From Phytoseiulus persimilis (taxonomy: Eukaryota > Arthropoda > Arachnida > Mesostigmata > Phytoseiidae): a DNA stretch of 64,000 nucleotides. Below the pieces are notes generated by a model that was not told the DNA's origin, made no database searches, and saw only the letters and a list, made by a program, of their open reading frames with translations. The DNA lies in NCBI GenBank assembly GCA_037576195.1, contig CM075103.1, forward strand, positions 25,048,001 through 25,112,000. Reading direction: 5' to 3'. Both the position numbers and the translations under genes were made by a program. This document shows positions 12,651 through 22,790 of the stretch, in pieces. The stretch's first letter is position 1. Each line of letters opens with the position of its first letter.

Positions 12651-13811
12651 TTTGGAGGCGGCGTATGAAGTTCGGCGGTGGAATTGTTTTGGTTTACTCC
12701 AGGCCACATCGGACAAGAATCTCGCTTGGCTGACGAATAAGCATCGGTTGCCTAGATCTGGTATAATTTCGAATGCTGTCAGCCCGCTCTCTGGTGATTC
12801 AGCATGGATCGAATGCTGATATTCTCTCGTCGCTGAGATTCTCCCATAGCTTTAGAAAAACCTGCTCTCCCGTTTGGAGTTTCCCTCATCGTGGGGCTGT
12901 GTATCGCTTGGTTTCTTAGCGTGAGTAATATTCTGGCCTCGTCTGTGTCAAAGGGGTTGGGGGTTGGAGACAGTTCGGAGAGGCTGTCCTTTCAAGCTCC
13001 TCTGGAGGATTCGAAAGACAGTCGAGATTCGTCCCGATGATGGAGGTACCGGAAGAACTTCCCGCACTGAGGGCAGCAAGAAACTCGGCGGCGCGACGTT
13101 TCGAAACTCATGTCCTCTATCAGGGGTTTGGGAGACGACCGAATGCTTCTCACTTTGATAGCGCTGGCTCCGCAAGGCGCAAATTCCGTCAAGAAATTGC
13201 TCAGTTCTTGACTCTGTCGACATCATAACTCAACAACGAAGTGAGTAGGATGAGACAAGTTTAGGAAAAACACAAACTTGAGCTACAAACGTAGCATCAG
13301 ATTTCTTTAATCGTAGAGCCGGGGAAGAAAGTGCGCGAAATTCTTATTTCATCCCACCGGGTAACACAACTTATACGCATAGGTATCATTTCTGGAACAC
13401 TAAAACATCGACTGAAAAACGAATCAGCGTGGGCTAACAAAGAGTGGAGAATCTTATCATGGACAATACCCAAGACGATTCTTTTGATCGAGCGTCTCTA
13501 GCGCTTGCTTCGCTGATGCTCGGAACTAGGAAATCTCACAAAAAGATATCGGATCGAGCCCATATGCAAACCTTGCATATGTAGCGAACCTTGAGTGCGG
13601 CGCCTCAATGCGAGGTCGAGCTACTAGGAGAACATGGGGAGGAGGACATAGATATATCCTGCTCGTGGATACGGAATGAAAGCTTCGAAATACGGGTGGT
13701 GCGAATTCTAGGATCACAAACTCGAGCGAACGCACTCGAACAAATTGACTGCGATCGGAAGTGAACCATAGAACCGTGATGTGATGTGCTGACTACACAA
13801 TGCCGACATTG
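12651..13811. other. MULE internal region downstream of the transposase
   Basis: Non-coding as far as I can see. It separates the transposase stop codon from the left TIR. Only short unrecognised frames are present. Confidence 0.5.
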
Positions 13812-15093
13812 CTACCGTGTCTCGAACGATGGGAGAATAAACGCAACGTGTCGAATGAACCTCAGGAGGGTGAGCTGGTTAGTTTGGAGGCGAGTCACAA
13901 GACCTGCGTACTTTTCATTGAGAAGCTTGTAAGTCAGGTTTTTCCTCGGAGGGCGCCCTCCTGCTTCGAGTAGTATCATGTCATGGCGAAATCTCTGCTC
14001 CTGCAGTTTCAAATGTGAAATCATTTCGAACAAGTTCGCGTGACGTTTCTTCACCGTGGAATTGAGCGACTGGTGCCAACCTTCCACATGGTTGATTGTT
14101 CTGGGCCCGGAATTAGCGTAATGGTTCCAAAGCGCCCGAGGAAACACAGTCTCATTTTCTAACCAGGTATCGATGAAGTACATCTTGTAGTCCTCGAGAG
14201 CCCCGTAGGCTTCATGGTCTGGCCCGGGTGATTCCGCATTAATCTCCATCCAAGCGTCCTCCACGAGATGCAATGGTACCATAGCTAGCGCACCCGAGCA
14301 CCGAATGAATCGCTTCACCGCCTGATCATCATAGAATCTTGCCAATCCGAGACTCTGGACTTTCCGCCAAAGACTTTGACAAAAGTGGAAATGACATCCT
14401 TTGATTTCTGAGTGAGGGAACGCTTCTTCAATAGCTCGTAAGGTGGCTTGTTCGAAGTCGAGTTGGAACCGGGCTGGCGCGAAGACTGCTCCTTTCGACG
14501 TTGCGTGATTTTTCAAGAGATTGAACATACGGATGTACGTGCCATTGGTTTTGTCTGGGAGCAAGAAATACACAAAAGGTATCATCTCGCTGGCAAAAAA
14601 ACCCATGGAGACTGTACAGCTGGGTAAAAAGTGTCGGCACGACTCTAAATGTTCCGTCCATGAAAATCGTATCCGCGTTGAACATGTGAGTCAGGAGCTC
14701 TGGCGTGCTGAATCCCAAAATTCTATCCTCGAGCCCGTCATCGAAGAGGAGGAAGGGATCGCCTTCCAAATTCAGAGCCCAATCGCCTTCGAGCACGATT
14801 TCCGCTCTGGATTCTGGGAGCGGCGGACGGATGGTCGCACGTGCGCGCTGTAGTACACAACGAACCGCATCAAAGCTAGGTACTACCGCACCAATTTGCT
14901 CCGTCTCGTGATCTTCTTGCAGCTCAGCGATAGCCGTCGCTCTTTCGCCACGGTAGACTTCTTTGAGGGTCTTTTCGGGCTGGGCGATGACTGCGGCCTT
15001 CATCGAGTTGGACGTTGATCTATAGATGACTTCGGCCTCGTCTGGCCCGTGGTTGTGAGTTCCGGATGTTTCCGAGATCGTCGGATGTGGCAT
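13812..15093 (-). CDS. MULE transposase, main exon (one frameshift)
   Basis: This exon encodes the catalytic part of a Mutator-like transposase. It starts after a ctgcag acceptor; its first residues end in THNHGPDE, the histidine tail expected after a FLYWCH finger. The DDE triad is visible: first Asp in IFMDGTFRVVP, second in FQLDFEQATLRAIEEAFP, followed by the CHFHFCQ motif, and Glu in NHVEGWHQSLN. The C-terminus ends FILPSFETR before the stop. The first 165 or so codons and the remaining 260 or so are in different frames. The switch falls at a seven-T run on the minus strand (about 14593-14600), where six T would keep the frame. So the copy is either disabled by one slippage event or carries a sequencing error. 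Everything else looks intact, which implies a young copy. Confidence 0.85.
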
Positions 15094-16292
15094 CTGCAGG
15101 AATTAGTATGATGCTCTGTTAAAAATGTTCACGGCGGCGTGGCAAGGACTCCGGAGAGGGACCTTGGGATGAGGTGACACCATTCATCTGAGTTTCAACG
15201 AACGAAATAGTACAAGTCCATCGGGTATCACGGAGTCATCGACCCACGGAATTCTGAGTTCGTTCCGATTCAAGAACAAGCTGGACGGCTTGAGTTTCTC
15301 CTAATTTATAGAGGAGTGATTGGACCCGACTCATCTTCGAACAAGAAGGAGCCGAACCTGCCCCATGAGGAATATGTAGTGAGGACTAGGCTTTTCAAAT
15401 AACCTCATTCCTAAATTACCGCGGTCACGGTCAGCAGATAACCGCAAATCCACAACCGGACATTTACGGAAAAGTGCCCGGAGACGTGATTCCGAGCAGC
15501 TCCTGCATCTCTGCCATTGATTTCACGCACAATCACATCAGAACGAGCCATTTCCAAAGACGAAGAGAAGATCATACAATCCTCCGAGATCCATCCCAGA
15601 ATTCCAGTGGAAACTTCACAACGGGGAGAGAACACTTTATGGTTTTCAGGAAGCTTCTCTCCTCCGATGCATTTCCATGGAGTGCTTGAACGGCTTGTTT
15701 ATGGAAACATTAGGAGACTGCGGCTGGAGTCTGAGACCTCGAGGTGAAATCACTGGCCGGGTCCTCATTTCGGAAGCGTGTGCGAACTTGGTTTGACGAA
15801 AGCCATTACACGAACCGAATATGTCGACCCGAGTCTATCGTCTCATCGTTTCCAACGATCCAGCTCAAATATCATCCGATCTTATTTCCGCTGAACATTG
15901 CCTCTGCACAATCGCTATGCCAAGCTGAATGCTCAAAGCCGCTTCCATGTCTCTCAGTTCGATTTTGTTCAAGGCTTGGCGCCAAATTCTAGATCTCAAT
16001 CCTCCCGAGTTATCACCGTCCTACGATTGAATGCGGTTGTTGCGGTTGATGAGCGCAAAAAAATCGCCGTCAAGTAACCGTTTGAAAGCCTAGTGAAGAC
16101 TGACCAGCGCGAATTATCAAGTACCTCGTGGTTCATTTTGACCGGCCATCGTGATTGCCCGATCATCATGAAACACTGCGGACAAATAATCTCAAAATCT
16201 ATTGCCTTTGGAGTCTACTGTGGAATCTCCGGAGATCTTTTTCCCGAATTCCCTTACGTTCACAACTGCGCGGTGGTCGCGCAGGACTTTAC
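15094..16292 (-). other. Intron of the MULE transposase
   Basis: About 1.2 kb between a donor (AAG|gtaaag at 16293/16292) and an acceptor (ctgcag|ATG at 15094/15093). Both borders are phase 0, so the FLYWCH finger joins its HNH tail in frame. No other gene was seen. Confidence 0.6.
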
Positions 16293-16457
16293 CTTTCGGA
16301 TCACTGCTCGCGCGGGACATCCGCTGTGCCTTAGCCGAATACAACGGCAGTAGAACCTGTCGCCTTTGTACTTCTCAGTCTCGAAAACGTACTTTTCAAG
16401 GACAAACATAGGTTTGTTTTTCCTGGACGGGATTTCCTTCACTTCCGTTTTGCCTTT
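16293..16457 (-). CDS. MULE transposase, FLYWCH zinc-finger exon
   Basis: It encodes a FLYWCH-type finger: KPMFVLEKYVF, then RFYCRC, then SGCPARAVIRK at the donor. The C-C pair (CRC, GCPA) and the downstream HNH in the next exon supply the zinc ligands. The usual aromatic Y-W of the family reads Y-C here. FLYWCH fingers bind DNA and are commonly fused to MULE transposases in arthropods. The 5' border is tentative: an acceptor-like gctcag lies just upstream and a stop precedes it in frame, so a short upstream exon probably carries the start codon. Confidence 0.7.
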
Positions 16458-17229
16458 CTGAGCCTACCGCCTGTTCCTTTGCTGGTCAAGGGTTCGATTT
16501 CGAAACAATAACAACCGCCTTATAATCATCCCTGGACATGCTCTAACAGTCCGTTTCGCCGGAAAGCTGTTTTGACGCAGGCTCGCGTTCTACCGGCGAG
16601 GGTTCGCGTGTTGTGCAGTTGTGCCGGAAGTTAGCCGCAAGGAAACTGAAATCACCCAGAGTTGTGCTTTGCGGCACTGTCGCGTACCTGTCAGCGACTC
16701 GCTCATATGGTACTGGTAGTTGGCGAGATCGATCTGTAACGTAAGCCTACGGAACGACTAGTTCAGCTACTGAACTTGACCCCTTTTCTCCTAAATCGTC
16801 GCTCTAGGCCCGCCAGCTCGGCAGAGGGCTTGAAAACGAACTTCCCCCCTGTTTACCCGCTTGATTCTACGATCGAGAACCACGAATTCAATTATCTTTC
16901 CAGCTCCGAACGAAGTTTTGCGGAACCGAAGAGCTATTGGCCGAGAAGCCAAGCAGAGGCTGCGCGAGTCTTCGGCCAAGTGGGCTGCGACCGCTCGGAG
17001 TGCAGGAAGGATCGCTATTCCATTTCCCCTCGGCGTGAGTCCCCGAACGTCCACGCTGATCGAGGTTGGAGACATGCATCAATTGTTCTCTTTATTCATC
17101 ATGAATCATCCATTCCCATCATCAGCAAACTATCAATGAATCGAGTGCGGCCGCAGGAGGTGCGGTGCAGCGTATGCACGTTGTAGAGGGGAGTCTGCTG
17201 TATGACTCTCGCTTGATGCAGACGTCGGA
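16458..17229. other. MULE region upstream of the FLYWCH exon
   Basis: This must hold the transposase promoter and probably a first exon, but I cannot identify either. Frames on the plus strand (up to 136 codons, 16776-17186) match nothing I know. Confidence 0.4.
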
Positions 17230-17339
17230 GACGCATCGCCACCGAGGCCGCTTAGTTAGCGGAGACCTCTTCAGAATCGGGAGAGTGTTCTATTCTGGCA
17301 TCTGAGTTTTCTGGCATCTGAGTTTCTGGCATCTGAGGC
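17230..17339 (-). repeat. MULE right terminal inverted repeat
   Basis: Inverse of 12526-12650, with three tandem CTCAGATGCCAGAAA-type units at the outer end and the AACACTCTCCCGATTCTGAA block inside them. Confidence 0.85.
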
Positions 17340-18897
17340 ATAACCGCCTGAGTTCGGGCTCAGCGGTTTCCGGCGAACTCGATGATCCGGCAAGGGCGGT
17401 CGTGCATCTCCGCCGCTCGTATTCGTCAAGACCCGCAAGAGAGTTCTTTCTAATTGTACGCTCCGACCTGTGGGGCGAACTTGTTCGCTGACCGGATACG
17501 ATGGCATCAAGTGTGCGCTCCAATCGCATACTCTTGGCGGATTCTGCCGAGATCTCTATTAACTGATGATTCGTCAGGAACAATAGAGCGTAACGCGCGC
17601 TCTCCAATCGGGGCCGACGCTCGGCTGATTAACGAAGGGAAAGAATCCCGAACGCATCTGCATTCATCATGACGCTTGACAACCAAAGCGGCAACGGTCA
17701 CTAAAATGCCGCGTTGGATGGACATTGATCACTCTATCGAGGGCCAGTTAGAGTGACAACCGTAATCCCTTTAAATGTGTGATTGAAAGTCGAACAATCG
17801 TCACGGTCATTTCCTCTCCGTATGGTTCAGGAATCGCGACCCGATCTCTGGAGCGGTGGACCACGAGAACCATCCGTAGCACGGAGCCGCGAACATCATG
17901 ATGTGTTCCGACGCCTTGAAACAACCAACGCTGAACGCGTTGTGAGAGCATGCCCCCCTATCGAAAGCTCCGTTTCCTCTCGGTCTGCCCGTGGCCCGAG
18001 CAAAGAGCACGAGAGAGAAACTGTATCAACAATGCGTTCTACTAAGTGCGGAGGAAATAGCTCCATCCCATTTCCTGAACTTTTTCTAAATATGTACGTC
18101 TCCGATGCTGTTTGCTTCCTAGATGAGTCGGCGCTGTCTCTGTCTGATGCCCTTCTCAAGTCCCGGAACGGATGTGAGTGCATGTACTCGGATGCGATGT
18201 TGAAAGCCTCAACAAACAAACAAATATCCAGACACTCTGTCGCCTTTACGGATATGGATATATTTGTCTCTTGTCACGTCAAAAGCAGGGCGACATCAGG
18301 GGACGTGCCAGCCGTCGAGAGCCCGAGGAACTTACCGGTCACTCCTCGGGAATCGAGAAGGGTTCACATCAGGGCTCATCCGGGAGGAACGCCAGGTGGG
18401 GTTTTGGACTGATGACCCGACTATTGGCCTCCCCACTAGGTTTCCATCAACCCAGGCATGTCCTTATCCGGTCTCCTGTCGATTTTGGCTCTGTTTCGAG
18501 GAAAAAGTCCTCCTCAGCACTCATCGGAGAAATGTCCGTGTCTGCATTGCTCTCGTAACGAATCAAGCTTGAAGTCGGGATTATACCGACCGACTTCATT
18601 CGAACAACAATATCTACCTCGAGATAGTCGGATAGTGATATCATTCAAGCCGAACAGGCCAAGCGAGATCTCTCTCTCTCCCTCTCTGGGCTATCACACC
18701 GGAGTCGCACATAATCGTGTTCCATATTCAGGTCCTGGAAGCTCGGAAAACATTCATCGCTCAGCGAGGGGAGCGTAATGAAGGCAATGGGGTGTCGCCA
18801 AAATCATTCATGAGACTCTTAGGTGACTACGTTTGGAGAGCCGCCCTGTCTGGCGGCCGTGGAATCTTGCATTCCGCAGCCGATCATATTTCATGTA
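17340..18897. other. Anonymous sequence between MULE and mariner
   Basis: No recognisable gene. One 209-codon frame (17783-18412, plus) is open but lacks any familiar motif and overlaps others on both strands. A (TC)n-rich patch lies near 18668-18690. Confidence 0.4.
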
Positions 18898-20176
18898 TTA
18901 GGTAAGTCAAAAAGTTCGTAGCGTTTTTTACCTATTTTTCAAGAGCCGAATTCCTGTACACAAGAGTCTTTTTATTGAATGATATATTGGCCGTTTTGTT
19001 CTATGACCTTCGCCCATCGGTCAGGTAAATCGAAGATTCCCTTCTCCCAGAACTTGGTTTCCTTCTTTCCAAAAAACTGATTGAGGTGATTTTTTATACC
19101 CTCCAAAGATTCGAATATTTCTCCATCAAGAGAGTTTTGAAGAGACCGGAACAAGTGATAGTCTGACGGTGCAAGGTCGGGACTATAAGCTGGGTGTGGC
19201 AGCACATCCCAGTCAAACTCCGCCAATTTCTGCCGAGAGCGCAAACTTACGTGGGGTCTCGCATTATCATGTTGAAAAACGACGCCCCATCTGTTCGCCA
19301 ATTCTGGGCGCTTTGTTGCTACTGCGGTCTTCAAATCCTCAAGCTGCCTGCAGTAGACTTCGGTGGTGATGGTCTGACCCGGCGGGAGCAGCTCGAAAAA
19401 CACAACGCCCTTGCAGTCCCACCAACAGCTCAGCATCACTTTTTTTTGATGAATTTCGGGTTTGGGGACGGCTGCGGCCCGTGAACCTTTGGGGACCCAG
19501 CTTTTTCTTTGCGTAGCGTTCCTGTAGAGTATCCACTTTTCATCGCCGGTTATCAGTCTCTTCAGAAATGGTTCATTGGCATTCTTCCGGCTTGTGGCTT
19601 GTATCCACACGTCTTTCGAGCTGGCGATCGGTGAGGTCATGAGGCAGCCAGATATTCCTCTTGTTTGAGAAGCCAGCTTGATGGAGGCGATTCCAAACGG
19701 TTCCATGAGAAACTCCCGTCGAGTCTTCAATTTCTTTGATGGTCAGGCCGGGGTTTGAAGTTACCAGGCTAATGATTTCATCGGGTTCCACAACTTGTGG
19801 TCGTCCTGATCTGGGCTCATCTTCAAGATTAAAGTTTTCAGCCTTGAAACGGGTAAACCACTTTCTAACCGTAGAACTTTGAAGAGCATTCTCCCCGTAA
19901 ACTGCAGATATTCTTCGAGTGGTCTTCGCTGCATTCAAGCCTTCGCGGTAGCAGAACAACATTATGTGTCGAAAATGCTGCTTTTGGTCCTCCATCGCAA
20001 ATTCTTCCTGATTTTACGAACTCGACGATAAAGTCTGAAACGATACACCGGTAGGAACTCTAGAGCCCGCCTAAGAACGTAAACGAACAACCACTGTAGT
20101 AGGCGGCTCTTGTGCGGAGCGCGGGAATTTCAAAAATGTCGGATCAAAAACGCTACGAACTTTTTGACTTACCTAA
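18898..20176 (-). mobile_element. Full-length mariner (Tc1/mariner) element
   Basis: The element is 1279 bp, the typical mariner size. Its ends are inverted repeats identical over 31 bp (TTAGGTAAGTCAAAAAGTTC, then GTAGCGTTTTT), flanked on both sides by a TA duplication (18896-18897 and 20177-20178). The transposase reads on the minus strand. Identical ends and a nearly open transposase point to a recent insertion. Confidence 0.96.
18972..19995 (-). CDS. Mariner transposase (one frameshift)
   Basis: The reading frame starts at ATG 19995 (MEDQKQHFRHIMLF) with the two helix-turn-helix regions that bind the terminal repeats; the second contains SSTVRKWFTRFKAEN and is followed by DEPRSGRP. The catalytic domain shows the mariner D,D34D triad: ITGDEKW, HDNARPH and APSDYHLF, with exactly 34 residues between the second and third Asp. 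YSPDLAPSDYHL is also typical. It ends IEQNGQYIIQ before a stop at 18972. The N-terminal 120 or so and the C-terminal 230 or so residues lie in different frames. The change falls near 19595-19625, within the linker before FLKRLITGDEKW, so this copy probably cannot make active enzyme although its ends could still be mobilised. Confidence 0.93.
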
Positions 20177-20178
20177 TA

Positions 20179-20384
20179 GAAGAGCACGTCTTGATCAGCA
20201 CGAGAAACATCAGCGTTCGCTCAATGCCGCCCAACAAGAGCCGCACACCACCGAACAGCGAGGCGGAACTTTGTTGCGTTGCGCTCGCGCGCTGGATCGA
20301 AACCTCTTGACAAACTCCGGGAGGAGGTTCTGTATCGAGGAACTGACGAAGCATCTTCATCTTCTTGTGAACCTAGCAGCTGTC
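20179..20384. other. Short flank between mariner and LINE fragment
   Basis: The frame on the plus strand is rich in charged residues but not recognised. It may be part of the LINE's upstream region. Confidence 0.3.
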
Positions 20385-20785
20385 GCAAAGTCTCTTAGAC
20401 TCTTCTGCGCAAGAGCAGGCTGTTCGCCTCATTGGTGACGAGACCCTGTCCTCCTCCATCAAAACCTTGTCCTTCCGACGCAAGGTCGCCGACCTCTGTC
20501 TATTCTACCGATACCTCCATGGGAGATGTTCAGCTGAAATCTCTTCTTTCCGGTCCCCGTCCGTGTAACCAGACGTAGCGCCAAAGAACACCCCTTTTCT
20601 GTCCAATTATTCACCAATAGTTCTTCCAGTTCGACTCTACATTCTTCCCTCGCTCATCTCGCCCCTGGAATGCCCTCCCCCCTCAAGCCTCCCTTCAACC
20701 GACGAAACTCTTTCGAGCTTCTATCCGCTCGCGTCTCTCAGAGGATGAGCCTCGTTTTTCTTTTGTGGGTATCCTCTATATGATT
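20385..20785 (+). pseudogene. 3' fragment of a LINE reverse transcriptase
   Basis: Conceptual translation gives QAVRLIGDETLSSSI, SFRRKVADLCLFYRYLHG and, in another frame, SRPWNALPPQ near the end. This order (RLIGD, RRKVADL.LFYRY.HG, then W-N-LP) is the familiar C-terminal region of reverse transcriptases from APE-type non-LTR retrotransposons. The fragment needs at least two frame changes and contains stops, and nothing upstream (fingers, palm, endonuclease) is present, so it is a dead, strongly 5'-truncated copy. I cannot tell Jockey, CR1 and RTE groups apart on this short piece. Confidence 0.7.
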
Positions 20786-21044
20786 CCCACGTGCGTGAAT
20801 GTATGTTTTCCTATGGCTCTTCTATCTTCTCCCATCGTCATTCTCCTTCACTTCGCACTCACAGTTCATTTTGTGAATCATGGGATCTAACAATTGCGAG
20901 TTTCTCCGTATTAGAAACAGAGAAAATTCCCTCGCAACCGATGCTCGGCATATGTGAACAGTCGACCCAACCGAGTCGGCCGCGCCACGCGTGGCGTGAC
21001 CGCGGCTGCTCGAATCCGGCACTGTTTTCCTCTCTGACATGAAA
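20786..21044. other. Anonymous sequence between LINE fragment and repeat copy B
   Basis: No gene or repeat recognised. Confidence 0.4.
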
Positions 21045-21770
21045 ACGTCCTTCCCTGTGGCTGAGCTCGACTCTGCAAGTACTTCGTCATTTATGTAACG
21101 AGTTTTGAGACCCTAGTTTGTCCTCAAACTTCGCTCGTGATGAGCCTTGAACGCTTCGATTTCTTCTTTAAAGGGTAACAAATTCACGGGAAAAGCCCTG
21201 ATTCGATCTCGGAATTCACTCGAGCACATTAAGAATCTGAGACCACTATGGTTGACCCCTCGGGAAGCTCGGAAATGAGCATGAATAACCGTTTTCCTCG
21301 ATTGCCGAGAGACGCAGTGGAATCGATTCTGCAGGGAAGTGGACGCCCATTTGGGCTATTCTCGGGCCGCCCCTCATTTTTCCAAGATGGAGACGATCGA
21401 CGTGTTGAACGCTGTGCTGTTAATTTCTGAATGATGAAAGCAAATTGCTGAGTAGGGAGGAATTAAACCTCGGGGCCATCTGAATCACGGATCTTATCTG
21501 CCGGAACATAGGATTTCGCACCCTTTCCCCACGTTTAAATGGCGCGCGCGGAAACACCAAGTTGTGCTTCCGCAAAGCGGAGAGCTGAAAGCCTTTGGGC
21601 CACCGAAGAACCCGATGAAGATTCCAATGAATTGCTCCTGACATCGCTCCCTCGAGATTGAAAGAAAAATCATGACTGAGTCGCGACTCACCCTACCGAG
21701 GTAAACACAGCACACACTCCACGTTTTCACGCAAAACTAGCGGCAGTATGTAACACTACCATTCCTGGCT
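21045..21770. repeat. Dispersed repeat family, copy B
   Basis: Direct-orientation partner of 3885-4800. The minus strand again gives HERSLRTN and TRYINDEVLAE, but with an in-frame stop between them. A C-rich peptide (GRPLPCRIDSTASLGNRGKR) further 5' is also shared with copy A. The conserved amino-acid pattern despite nucleotide divergence hints at a former protein-coding element of unknown family. Confidence 0.65.
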
Positions 21771-22635
21771 CATGAGCTGTAAGAAGGTCGAACGATCGTT
21801 TTCACCTTGACGTCAAGAGCTGACCTCTTGACAATTCATTTTTTTTCCCCGATCCACGAAAATCGAGGCGAAAAAGAAGCGCTATCCTTCCAGCTATCGA
21901 ACGCAAAAAAAATCCAGGATGGGATGATTTTCACTCAGTTATGAGCAATAGAAGAGAGAGCAAGAAGACTGCTGACTTACGATGACCACTCTGTGTATTA
22001 GGGATAGATATCGCAATGATAGCAATCTGAATATCAGAGCACTGTCATAGCCTCCTTCGACGAGTAGCGCCGGTCTTCCACGGAGCTTGAAGCGACCTCA
22101 GTGCATGAATCTGAGGTGTTCACTCACTGGAACAGCGCGAGTCTCAGCTGTCCGTCTCGGTTTTCTCGTCCGGTTTCGACTCCAAAATCCGTCCGAACCA
22201 CAACGGGTTTTCGGCGAAATAATCTCAGAGTCATATGAAGTTCCACTCATCACCGGTGTCCGTGTACGTTCGAGATTGTCTCGCGGCAACATCCACTTTC
22301 AGGCGCTCACTGCGCAGTATGATGGGGATACTATGTTGGGACGGCGAAACTCGTTTCGTCCGGTCTCGTTTCGCACGCGCACATCCCAGGGACGAGCAGG
22401 TCATCGCTCTTTCCCTAATTGTGGACAACGCCGCTTTTCACTCCAAAGGCTCAATGGAAGAGTTGTTTCGATGCTTTCATCGCTTGAAACGGACAACTGT
22501 CATCCTTAACAATCCCAGTTGCGGTGACAGCAGGCCCCGCTCGCTCGCTGGAGTTTTGGCTCCTGAGATTCAGAGGAGAAACTCTTGCTCGAAAAGTTCC
22601 AGGAGCTGACCCTGAATGAAGACGGAATCTCTCAC
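21771..22635. other. Anonymous sequence
   Basis: No gene recognised. A plus-strand frame at 22235-22609 contains LIVDNAAFHSKG, vaguely like a transposase DN.A.H motif, but nothing around it supports that. Confidence 0.35.
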
Positions 22636-22639
22636 GCAG

Positions 22640-22790
22640 GTGGATATCTCTCTCTCTGAATAAACTTTATTAAAAATCATCTCAGGTCGACAGATTATCT
22701 ATGTCCTTATCTATATTGTAGAAATCATCACCAAACCCAACCTAGCGGCTCCGTCTCTAGGTTGCTCAGGAGCGCCGATTCAATAGATCA
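22640..22790 (-). repeat. Possible non-LTR retrotransposon 3' tail
   Basis: Read on the minus strand, the segment ends in TTTTTAATAAAGTTTATTC followed by a short (AG)n run. This resembles the poly(A)-signal-plus-microsatellite tails of some LINEs and SINEs. No protein-coding part is attached. Confidence 0.3.

Larger units (their letters stand above)
12526..17339 (-). mobile_element. MULE DNA transposon with long TIRs (about 4.8 kb)
   Basis: The element is bounded by inverted copies of a roughly 110-125-bp end sequence. Each end begins GCCTCAGATGCCAG, runs through tandem copies of a 15-bp CTCAGATGCCAGAAA unit (five at the left end, three at the right), and continues inward through AACACTCTCCCGATTCTGAA and GAGGTC-CCGCT. 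Inside, on the minus strand, lies a transposase gene with a FLYWCH zinc finger and a MULE DDE domain. Long TIRs with a MULE transposase are characteristic of the Mutator-like superfamily. No 9-bp target duplication is visible right outside the chosen ends (left AGTGGCGTA, right ATAACCGCC). Either the true ends lie slightly further out or the duplication has decayed. Confidence 0.85.

Noticed and set aside
22235-22609. LIVDNAAFHSKG, like a transposase DN-A-H motif
   Set aside because: The expected upstream Asp motif and the downstream P-x-x-S-P-x-L-N-P motif are absent.
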